A stretch of DNA of 5,632 nt from Deltaproteobacteria bacterium (lineage in GTDB: Bacteria; Desulfobacterota; Syntrophia; Syntrophales; UBA2210). Positions 1 through 5,225 of this stretch are shown piece after piece; within the stretch, counting starts at the first letter, position 1; each line of letters opens with the position of its first letter. The notes under the pieces were generated by a model. It was given only the letters and a program-made list of their open reading frames with translations. It was not told the origin of the DNA and searched no databases. Location: positions 1-5,632 of the forward strand of contig JAUVXT010000176.1 of assembly GCA_030603465.1 (NCBI GenBank). The letters run 5' to 3'. The translations under genes and the position numbers were made by a program.

Positions 1-13
1 CCCGCCCCAGCCA
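1..13 (+). tRNA. 3' end of a tRNA gene, probably tRNA-Gln (partial)
   Basis: The window opens with the end of a tRNA. Bases 3-9 (CGCCCCA) fit the 3' strand of an acceptor stem, base 10 is a G discriminator, and bases 11-13 are an encoded CCA. An acceptor strand ending in A72 (implying a U1-A72 pair) together with G73 is the known identity signature of bacterial tRNA-Gln; E. coli tRNA-Gln ends in CCCCAGCCA as here. Bases 1-2 would be the end of the T stem. The anticodon and 5' half lie outside the window, so the isotype is inferred. The location directly before prs matches the ispE / tRNA-Gln / prs order I recall from Geobacter-like genomes. Only 23 bases separate the CCA from the prs ATG, with no room for a promoter, so prs is probably co-transcribed with the tRNA. 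Confidence 0.72.
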
Positions 14-36
14 TTTTGGAAGAAGGAAACATCAAA

Positions 37-978
37 ATGCTCGACAAAATAAGAATATTTTCAGGAAATTCCAATCCCACCCTTGCAAAAAAGATATGCA
101 AAAAACTGGGACTCCCTGTCAATGAAGCTGAGGTGTCTCAATTCAGTGACGGAGAGACCAGGGTTGAAATTAATGAAAACGTGAGGGGAACCGATGTATT
201 CATCATACAGTCCACCTGCCAACCGGTTAATGTAAGTTTGATGGAACTCCTCATAATGATAGACGGCATGAAAAGGGCATCTGCCGACAGGATAACCGCT
301 GTCATGCCCTATTACGGTTACGCAAGACAGGACAGAAAAGTTGCTCCGAGAGCCCCGATTACGGCGAAACTGGTGGCCGATCTCATTACAACGGCCGGTG
401 CCAATCGTGTCATCTCCATAGATCTCCATGCCGGGCAGCTCCAGGGATTTTTCAATATTCCGGTAGATAACCTCTTCGCAACACCTATACTCCTCGATTA
501 CTTAAAGAACAATCACAAGGAAGACCTCGTAGTCGTTTCCCCCGATACCGGCGGAGTTGTAAGGGCAAGGGCATTTGCAAAAAGGCTGGGATCAACTCTG
601 GCTATCGTCGATAAGAGGAGAGACACGCCGAATGAATCTGAGGTTATGAACATCATCGGCGATGTAAAGGGCAAATGGGCCATAATTCTGGATGATATGA
701 TCGATACCGCCGGGACGGTGACTCAGGCCGCGATTGCCTTGAAGAAGGAAGGCGCCGTAGAAGTTTCTACCTGTTGCACCCATCCTGTATTATCGGGACC
801 GGCCATAGAGAGGATAGAGGCCTCCCCTATCAGAGAGGTCATTGTAACCGATACGATACCCCTGCATCAAAAGGCTAAATCCTGCAAAAGGATAAAGGTT
901 CTTTCTGTCGCGGGACTTCTAAGCGAAGCAATGAAAAGAATTTATTACAATGAATCAGTAAGTTCACTTTTTATTTAG
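37..978 (+). CDS. prs: Ribose-phosphate pyrophosphokinase (PRPP synthetase)
   Basis: Cytoplasmic enzyme that transfers the pyrophosphoryl group of ATP to ribose 5-phosphate, giving PRPP and AMP. PRPP feeds purine, pyrimidine, NAD, histidine and tryptophan synthesis. The 313-residue product has the usual length of class I bacterial enzymes. Visible motifs are FSDGE (36-40), the ATP-binding YARQDRK (95-101), DLHAGQ (129-134, metal and ATP contact), SPDTGG (168-173, pyrophosphate loop), DKRR (192-195, catalytic flexible loop with Lys193 and Arg195) and the ribose-5-phosphate loop DDMIDTAGT (219-227). I chose ATG 37 because AAGGA (23-27) lies 9 bases upstream and the protein then begins MLDKIRIFSG, as the family usually does. 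An in-frame TTG at 16 would begin two bases after the tRNA CCA end and lacks a ribosome site. rplY follows after 9 bases. Nothing looks degraded. Confidence 0.97.
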   Translation: MLDKIRIFSGNSNPTLAKKICKKLGLPVNEAEVSQFSDGETRVEINENVRGTDVFIIQSTCQPVNVSLMELLIMIDGMKRASADRITAVMPYYGYARQDRKVAPRAPITAKLVADLITTAGANRVISIDLHAGQLQGFFNIPVDNLFATPILLDYLKNNHKEDLVVVSPDTGGVVRARAFAKRLGSTLAIVDKRRDTPNESEVMNIIGDVKGKWAIILDDMIDTAGTVTQAAIALKKEGAVEVSTCCTHPVLSGPAIERIEASPIREVIVTDTIPLHQKAKSCKRIKVLSVAGLLSEAMKRIYYNESVSSLFI

Positions 979-987
979 GAGTTATAA

Positions 988-1656
988 ATGAAAGCAGTTA
1001 AATTAAATGCCAGCACACGTAACGAATCCGGGAAGGGCGCTGCCCGAAGATTAAGAGAAACGGGGTTTGTCCCGGCGATTTTTTACGGTTATGACACAGA
1101 GTCAACAATGATTCAGGTCGATTCCTCGGAACTAATCAAGATATTAGGAAAGGGGAAAAGCGGGAGCGTTTTCGTAAAACTGGGCATAAAACCGGATACG
1201 GGCAAAAAGGTTGAAAAATTATCAATCATCAAGGATCTCCAGATCGATACTCTCAAAAAAAGACTCATACACGCAGACTTTTATGAGATCGGGATGGATC
1301 GAAAGCTCACTATCGATCTCTCCATAATCCTCCAGGGACAACCGGTTGGTGTCGAAGAAGGAGGAGGAGAATTGCAGCAACTAAAGAGAGACGTTAAAAT
1401 TTCAGGTCTGCCCTCCGCACTCCCTGAAGCAATCGAAATTGACATCAGCCATCTCGGCATTGGTGATTCTATCAAGATAAAAGACCTTACCTTTCAAGAT
1501 GACATTGAAGTCATCGACGCTGAAGACATCGTTATAGCAAATGTTGCAGTGACGAGGGTAAGCACGCTGACCGAGGAGATCGAGGAAGAGGAAATAGGGG
1601 AAACTGAAGAGGAGGCTACCACCGATCAACCGGAGAGCGAAAAAGAGGCGGAGTGA
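988..1656 (+). CDS. rplY: 50S ribosomal protein L25, long CTC/TL5-type
   Basis: Ribosomal protein that binds 5S rRNA in the central protuberance of the 50S subunit; long forms are called TL5 or CTC (general stress protein Ctc in Bacillus). The 222-residue product has both domains. The N-terminal 5S-binding domain (about 1-93) carries the conserved run from Arg11 to Gly34 with SGKGAARRLR. The C-terminal beta domain starts near HADFYEI (95-101) and includes GQPVGVEEGG (116-125), LPEAIEIDIS (144-153) and IGDSIKIKDL (158-167). The tail after about 193 is strongly acidic (mostly Glu) and probably disordered, common in this form. It is about twice the length of E. coli L25, which is only the first domain. 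AGGAG at 977-981 overlaps the prs stop codon and sits 6 bases before the ATG, so the two genes are probably translated in succession from one mRNA. The pairing of prs with ctc is widespread in bacteria. Confidence 0.96.
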   Translation: MKAVKLNASTRNESGKGAARRLRETGFVPAIFYGYDTESTMIQVDSSELIKILGKGKSGSVFVKLGIKPDTGKKVEKLSIIKDLQIDTLKKRLIHADFYEIGMDRKLTIDLSIILQGQPVGVEEGGGELQQLKRDVKISGLPSALPEAIEIDISHLGIGDSIKIKDLTFQDDIEVIDAEDIVIANVAVTRVSTLTEEIEEEEIGETEEEATTDQPESEKEAE

Positions 1657-1680
1657 TATAGCTTCCCGACAGGAGACAGG

Positions 1681-2271
1681 GTGAAGCTTATAATTGGACT
1701 GGGAAACCCCGGTAAAAAGTATGCCCTTACGAGACATAATATGGGGTTTCTTGTTTTAGACGCCCTGGCCGAAAAAGAGGGAATCTCAATTGCCGGCAAG
1801 AAGTTCGACTCCTGTGTCGGAGGGGGAACCGTCGCCGGCGCGAAGGTCATTCTGGCTAAACCGCAAATTTTTATGAACCTGAGTGGAATAGCTTCCGGAA
1901 AGCTGGTCCACTTTTTCAGGATAGATATTGTAGATGTGATCATCGTTCACGATGATTTGGACTTTTCCTTAGGAGATGTGCGAATCAAGGTGGGCGGTGG
2001 TGACGGGGGGCATAAAGGCCTAAGATCCATTATCGACCATCTCAACAGTCCTGATTTTGTCAGGATTCGACTGGGAATCGATCAACCTGCGCCAAAACGT
2101 ACGGCAGAAAGTTATGTGCTCGAACGCTTCTCTGGAGAAGAGATGAAACAATTACCCCATACCATTGAAGCGGCATGTGAGGCGATCAGTGAGGTTATTG
2201 CGTCAGGAACTCAGACGGCGATGAATAAATGTAATGTGCGAGTTACAAAAAACTTAAATCAGGAGGTATAA
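1681..2271 (+). CDS. pth: Peptidyl-tRNA hydrolase
   Basis: Cytoplasmic esterase that frees tRNA from peptidyl-tRNAs dropped by ribosomes; essential in most bacteria. The 196 residues match the bacterial Pth family. Seen: GLGNPGKKYALTRHNMGF (6-23) with Asn9 and the likely catalytic His19 (His20 of E. coli), FMNLSG (64-69) with substrate-binding Asn66, HDDLD (90-94) with Asp91 equivalent to E. coli Asp93, and GGGDGGHKGLRS (105-116) with His111. The last motif usually reads GGHNGL; here Lys112 stands where Asn114 of E. coli binds substrate. The start is GTG, supported by AGGAG at 1671-1675, 5 bases upstream, and by the immediate start of the core fold (MKLIIGLGNPG). It lies 24 bases after rplY and its last codons contain the ribosome site for hppA, so it is probably co-transcribed with both. 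Placement beside L25 makes sense as both serve translation. Confidence 0.96.
   Translation: MKLIIGLGNPGKKYALTRHNMGFLVLDALAEKEGISIAGKKFDSCVGGGTVAGAKVILAKPQIFMNLSGIASGKLVHFFRIDIVDVIIVHDDLDFSLGDVRIKVGGGDGGHKGLRSIIDHLNSPDFVRIRLGIDQPAPKRTAESYVLERFSGEEMKQLPHTIEAACEAISEVIASGTQTAMNKCNVRVTKNLNQEV
2261..2266 (+). promoter_or_regulatory. Ribosome binding site of hppA inside the end of pth
   Basis: AGGAGG is a strong Shine-Dalgarno core that overlaps the last pth codons. It lies 14 bases before the hppA ATG at 2281, longer than the usual 5-10. The upstream in-frame codons are ATT, AGA, GCG and then the TAA shared with the end of pth, so no conventional earlier start exists. A weaker GCGAG (2272-2276) lies nearer. 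The overlap suggests that ribosomes ending pth help load hppA. Confidence 0.6.
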
Positions 2272-2280
2272 GCGAGAATT

Positions 2281-4344
2281 ATGGAATTTTTAGTGAATTA
2301 TGCGTGGCTGTGGAGCGTCATAGGACTGGTGCTGGCGTTCATAATTTATAAATATGTGATGACCTTTTCTCCGGGTAACGACATAATGGTTGGGATCATG
2401 GAAAAGATACATGCCGGAGCAATGGTTTTTTTGAAGAGGGAATACAAGATTATAGCGATTTTTGTCGTTGTAGTCTTTATAATCCTCTTCTTTGCCCTGG
2501 AAAACAGGATGTCATCCGTGGCGTTCCTGGCAGGCGCCATCGGTTCCCTGCTGGCCGGTCTCTTTGGTATGCAGGCGGCAACGCTCTCCAATGCGAGAAC
2601 CGCTGAGGCTGCCAAGACGGATGGTCAGGGCAAGGCTTTAACAGTAGCCTTCTTCGGAGGATCGGTTATGGGTCTTTCCGTGGCGTCTCTCGGCTTGCTG
2701 GGATTAGGCGTATTCTTCTACTTCTTCGCCGGGACAGATCCCGTCGTCATCAACGGTTTCGCCATGGGCGCCTCTTCGATCGCCCTCTTTGCCCGTGTCG
2801 GAGGTGGTATATTCACAAAAACGGCTGACGTAGGATCCGACCTGGTTGGAAAGCTTGAAGCGGGAATTCCCGAGGATGATCCGAGAAACCCGGGTGTTAT
2901 CGCGGATAACGTTGGAGACAACGTTGGCGATATTGCCGGTATGGGCGCGGACCTTTATGAGTCTTACTGCGGTTCTGTAATCGCCGCAATTGCAATCGGG
3001 GCTACAATGGGTCTTGGTGTCGAGGGAATGGCAATGAAATGGATGATGCTTCCCATGCTGTTCATTATTGTCGGACTCTTTGCGTCGGTTATCGGAATCG
3101 GCCTCTTTAATTTTCTCAAGAACATGAAACCTCAGTCGGCGCTGAGCAATTCCCTTTATATCGCGGGAGTCCTCTTTATCATCGCCTCATACTTCGTGGT
3201 TAAATATACAACTGCGGGTATGTCTGCCGAGTATCTGAAGGACCTTGGGATGATCAGCGCCCTCGGACCCTTCTGGGCCGTTCTTCTCGGTATTGTTGCC
3301 GGCATGTTGATCGGTGCCGTTACAGAGTACTACACGGCTCGTAAACCTATCAGAAGAATAGCCGGATCGGCTCAGACCGGTTCCGCGACAACCATCATCA
3401 GCGGTTTTGCCGTCGGTCTCGAAAGCGTGGTGGCTCCGGTATTCTTGATCGCTATGGCTATCTGGCTGTCCTATGTAACCTGCGGTCTCTACGGTATCGC
3501 TATTGCCGGTGTCGGGATGCTTGGTACGGTAGGTATGACCATGTCGGTAGACAGTTACGGGCCGATTGCCGATAATGCGGGTGGTATCGCGGAACAGGCG
3601 CATATGCCACCGGAGGTAAGGGAAATTACAGACGGTCTCGACGCGGTGGGTAATACCACGGCGGCAATCGGAAAGGGTTTCGCCATCGGTTCTGCGGCGC
3701 TCACCGCACTGGCCATGTTTGCGGCCTACACCGCCACGGTGAAAACCTTCCCCGGTTTTGAGAATTTTGCTCTCGATCTGACCGAGGCGCACGTTATTAC
3801 CGGTGTATTCCTTGGTGGATTGGTTCCCTGTCTTCTGGCTGCCCTCACGATGACCGCTGTCGGTGAAGCGGCCTTTGAAATGATCAATGAGATCAGAAGG
3901 CAGTTCAGGGAGATCCCCGGAATTATGGAAGGCACAACACCTCCGGATACGAACAAATGTGTGGATATTGCCACAACGGCAGCATTGAAAAGAATGATTG
4001 TACCCGGTGTTCTGGCTATATTAGCGCCGATCCTGGTGGGTATATTAATTGGTCCACAGGCGCTTGGAGGATTTCTTGCCGGTGCGACGCTGACCGGTGT
4101 GATCCTTGGTCTCCTGATGGCCAATGCCGGCGGCGCGTGGGATAACGCGAAGAAATATATCGAGCAGGGCAATTTCGGCGGCAAGGGTTCCGATGCGCAC
4201 AAGGCCAGTGTTATCGGTGACACCGTCGGCGATCCCTTCAAGGATACGTCGGGTCCGTCCATGAACATCCTGATCAAATTGATGTCTGTCGTATCACTCG
4301 TCACGGCCCCGGCAATTGTCGCGCTTTATCAATTGATCTACTAG
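2281..4344 (+). CDS. hppA: K+-dependent ion-translocating membrane pyrophosphatase (probably Na+-pumping)
   Basis: Integral membrane enzyme that hydrolyses cytoplasmic pyrophosphate and pumps Na+ and/or H+ out of the cell. The 687 residues are hydrophobic throughout, in line with the 16-helix fold of the family. Motifs in order: GAMVFLKREYK (46-56) near helix 2; the catalytic DVGSDLVGKLEAGIPEDD (183-200); DNVGDNVGD (209-217), with Mg-PPi aspartates; ADLYES (223-228) with Glu227 in the ion gate; DNAGGIAE (431-438); GNTTAA (457-462); NAGGAWDNAKK (615-625); and HKASVIGDTVGDPFKDTSGPS region (640-660). Family knowledge: Ala at position 461 and Gly at 464 mark the K+-dependent subfamily, whereas K+-independent pumps have Lys and Thr. 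Glu in the ADLYES position combined with K+ dependence resembles Na+-pumping members, but H+ or dual transport cannot be excluded. It starts 9 bases after pth and is followed by a strong terminator, so it is the last gene of the unit. Complete, with no frameshift. Confidence 0.97.
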   Translation: MEFLVNYAWLWSVIGLVLAFIIYKYVMTFSPGNDIMVGIMEKIHAGAMVFLKREYKIIAIFVVVVFIILFFALENRMSSVAFLAGAIGSLLAGLFGMQAATLSNARTAEAAKTDGQGKALTVAFFGGSVMGLSVASLGLLGLGVFFYFFAGTDPVVINGFAMGASSIALFARVGGGIFTKTADVGSDLVGKLEAGIPEDDPRNPGVIADNVGDNVGDIAGMGADLYESYCGSVIAAIAIGATMGLGVEGMAMKWMMLPMLFIIVGLFASVIGIGLFNFLKNMKPQSALSNSLYIAGVLFIIASYFVVKYTTAGMSAEYLKDLGMISALGPFWAVLLGIVAGMLIGAVTEYYTARKPIRRIAGSAQTGSATTIISGFAVGLESVVAPVFLIAMAIWLSYVTCGLYGIAIAGVGMLGTVGMTMSVDSYGPIADNAGGIAEQAHMPPEVREITDGLDAVGNTTAAIGKGFAIGSAALTALAMFAAYTATVKTFPGFENFALDLTEAHVITGVFLGGLVPCLLAALTMTAVGEAAFEMINEIRRQFREIPGIMEGTTPPDTNKCVDIATTAALKRMIVPGVLAILAPILVGILIGPQALGGFLAGATLTGVILGLLMANAGGAWDNAKKYIEQGNFGGKGSDAHKASVIGDTVGDPFKDTSGPSMNILIKLMSVVSLVTAPAIVALYQLIY

Positions 4345-4367
4345 GCCATTAAGAAAAGTTGTCATGT

Positions 4368-4397
4368 AAAAAGGGGTGAAGAAATTCACCCCTTTTT
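4368..4397 (+). terminator. Intrinsic terminator after hppA
   Basis: AAAAAGGGGTGAA (4368-4380) and TTCACCCCTTTTT (4385-4397) form a perfect 13-bp stem around a GAAA tetraloop, which is a stable GNRA type. The 3' arm ends in five T residues. The hairpin begins 23 bases after the hppA stop and closes the tRNA/prs/rplY/pth/hppA unit. The A-run on the 5' arm would also let it act on the opposite strand. Confidence 0.93.
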
Positions 4398-4422
4398 CTT
4401 TGGAGGGATTGGATAAAAGAAC

Positions 4423-4452
4423 TTGACTTATAACAATCAGGATTGATATAAA
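4423..4452 (+). promoter_or_regulatory. Candidate sigma-70 promoter for the pyrR leader
   Basis: TTGACT (4423-4428) matches the -35 consensus at five of six bases and TATAAA (4447-4452) matches the -10 at five of six, with an 18-base spacer in an AT-rich stretch. Transcription would start near 4459, giving a leader of roughly 145 bases before pyrR, or a short RNA of about 100 bases if it stops at the terminator ending at 4560. It lies just after the hppA terminator, where a new promoter is expected. Sequence match only. Confidence 0.65.
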
Positions 4453-4489
4453 TAAAACCATTAACATGTCGTTAGTATAAAGGGTTATT

Positions 4490-4525
4490 ATGATTGTTGT
4501 ACACATGCATGGAAAATTGTGGTGA
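4490..4525 (+). CDS. Candidate 11-residue leader peptide of the pyrR transcript
   Basis: A short reading frame encodes MIVVHMHGKLW and ends in TGA at 4523-4525. AAAGGG (4479-4484), a fair Shine-Dalgarno sequence, lies 5 bases before its ATG. The stop codon touches the outermost base of the following terminator stem, so a ribosome stopping there would cover the 5' arm. That is the arrangement used in the E. coli pyrBI leader, where close coupling of ribosome and polymerase blocks termination. The residue make-up is not enriched for one amino acid, so an amino-acid-specific attenuator is unlikely. A frame this short can arise by chance; conservation has not been tested. Confidence 0.35.
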   Translation: MIVVHMHGKLW

Positions 4526-4560
4526 AAGGCCTTCTCCTTTAATGGGAAGGCTTTTTTTTT
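4525..4560 (+). terminator. Intrinsic terminator in the pyrR leader, likely attenuator
   Basis: A stem pairs 4525-4536 with 4544-4555 (core GCCTTC at 4529-4534 with GAAGGC at 4546-4551, two G-U pairs) around a seven-base loop, followed by nine T residues at 4552-4560. It lies after the candidate promoter and before pyrR, with only 42 bases between the T-run and the pyrR ATG at 4603 and no second promoter visible there. pyrR expression should therefore depend on readthrough, which is the logic of an attenuator. One weak alternative pairing exists: UAAAGGG (4478-4484) with UCCUUUA (4535-4541), which would invade only the loop and innermost pairs. Confidence 0.8.
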
Positions 4561-4590
4561 GCCCACCCTTCTATGTTCGATCACAAAGCA

Positions 4591-4594
4591 AGGA
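4591..4594 (+). promoter_or_regulatory. Ribosome binding site deciding the pyrR start
   Basis: AGGA, within AAGGAAGAG, lies 8 bases before ATG 4603. The in-frame ATG at 4573 is only 12 bases past the terminator T-run and has no purine-rich site in front of it, so 4603 is preferred. Confidence 0.75.
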
Positions 4595-4602
4595 AGAGAA
4601 AA

Positions 4603-5139
4603 ATGGCAAAGAAAAAGGTGGTCATGGATGCCGAAGGGATCGACAGATCCCTCACAAGGATTACACATGAAATACTGGAAAGAAACAAGGGCACCGATGA
4701 TCTGGTGGTTATCGGAATCAGAACGGGTGGAGTATGCCTGGCGAAAAGACTCCGCGAAAAGATTCTAAAGATAGAAGGCACTGAAATACCGCTGGGTATC
4801 CTCGACACCACCCTCTACAGGGATGATCTGATGACAACCGAGAAAAGGCCCAGGCTCAGGAAGACAGATATCCCATTTTCCCTTGATCACAAAAAGGTTA
4901 TCCTTATCGACGATGTGCTCTTTACGGGGAGGACCATAAGGGCAGCCATGGATGCTCTCATAGATTTCGGAAGGCCCAGGCTCATCCAGCTTGCTGTCCT
5001 TATCGACCGCGGACACAGAGAACTTCCCATTCGAGCCGATTTTATCGGAGAAAGCCTCCCTTCCGCACTATGGGAAGAGATAAGCGTTAACCTGAAGGAA
5101 CAAGCAGAAGAGGATGAGGTCTGGATTTCAGAAGGATAA
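4603..5139 (+). CDS. pyrR: PyrR family protein: pyrimidine regulator / uracil phosphoribosyltransferase
   Basis: Type I phosphoribosyltransferase fold. In Bacillus, PyrR binds pyr leader RNA when UMP or UTP is high and promotes termination; many members also make UMP from uracil and PRPP. The 178 residues match the family (about 180). Seen: LTRITHEILERNKG (17-30) with Thr18 and His22, which line up with B. subtilis residues linked to RNA binding; IGIRTGGVCLAKRL (37-50); LDTTLYRDDL (67-76); the PRPP loop VILIDDVLFTGRT (99-111); and DRGHRELPIRADFIG (135-149). After Gly149 the usual K-N-x-P-T-S is replaced by E-S-L-P-S-A, so a lysine otherwise common there is Glu150. It follows a leader terminator, and pyrB lies 82 bases downstream. 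The family call is secure; whether this protein regulates by RNA binding or works mainly as an enzyme is open. Confidence 0.94.
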   Translation: MAKKKVVMDAEGIDRSLTRITHEILERNKGTDDLVVIGIRTGGVCLAKRLREKILKIEGTEIPLGILDTTLYRDDLMTTEKRPRLRKTDIPFSLDHKKVILIDDVLFTGRTIRAAMDALIDFGRPRLIQLAVLIDRGHRELPIRADFIGESLPSALWEEISVNLKEQAEEDEVWISEG

Positions 5140-5144
5140 CAACA

Positions 5145-5225
5145 GTGCTTGATCCGAACGCAACTGAAGGTGTTAAAAATCTGTCTTACAGGTCTTATAT
5201 GAATCGATTTGAGGCAACAGCATGA
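5145..5225 (+). CDS. Candidate 26-residue small ORF between pyrR and pyrB
   Basis: An open frame beginning GTG at 5145 runs 26 codons to TGA at 5223-5225. AAGGA (5132-5136) in the last pyrR codons lies 8 bases before the GTG. The stop overlaps the pyrB start as ATGA, a classic translational-coupling arrangement. It fills almost all of the gap between pyrR and pyrB. The peptide begins VLDPNATEGVKNL (with the GTG read as Met in practice) and ends NRFEATA; it is mildly polar with no membrane segment, signal peptide or motif I recognise. An internal ATG at 5199 would give an eight-residue version. It may be a coupling leader or chance; no function is assigned. Confidence 0.3.
   Translation: MLDPNATEGVKNLSYRSYMNRFEATA

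Noticed and set aside
16..36. TTG at 16 as the prs start
   Set aside because: It begins two bases after the tRNA CCA end, lacks a ribosome site, and would add seven residues not typical of the family; ATG 37 has AAGGA at good spacing.
3187..4304. Long minus-strand open frames (201 and 192 codons) opposite hppA
   Set aside because: They lie wholly inside the conserved hppA gene, have no family resemblance or credible ribosome site, and are explained by hppA codon bias on the opposite strand.
4573..4602. ATG 4573 as the pyrR start
   Set aside because: It lies directly after the terminator T-run without a Shine-Dalgarno site and adds ten residues beyond the usual PyrR N-terminus.
4294..4668. 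124-codon minus-strand frame across the hppA-pyrR gap
   Set aside because: It runs through two terminator hairpins and into both flanking genes on the opposite strand, with no family features.
4559..4768. 69-codon plus-strand frame overlapping the start of pyrR
   Set aside because: It is out of frame with the well-conserved pyrR and has no recognisable product.
5149..5178. Weak promoter-like TTGATC with TTAAAA before pyrB
   Set aside because: The match to a -10 element is poor and the spacing uncertain; pyrB is adequately explained by transcription from upstream of pyrR.
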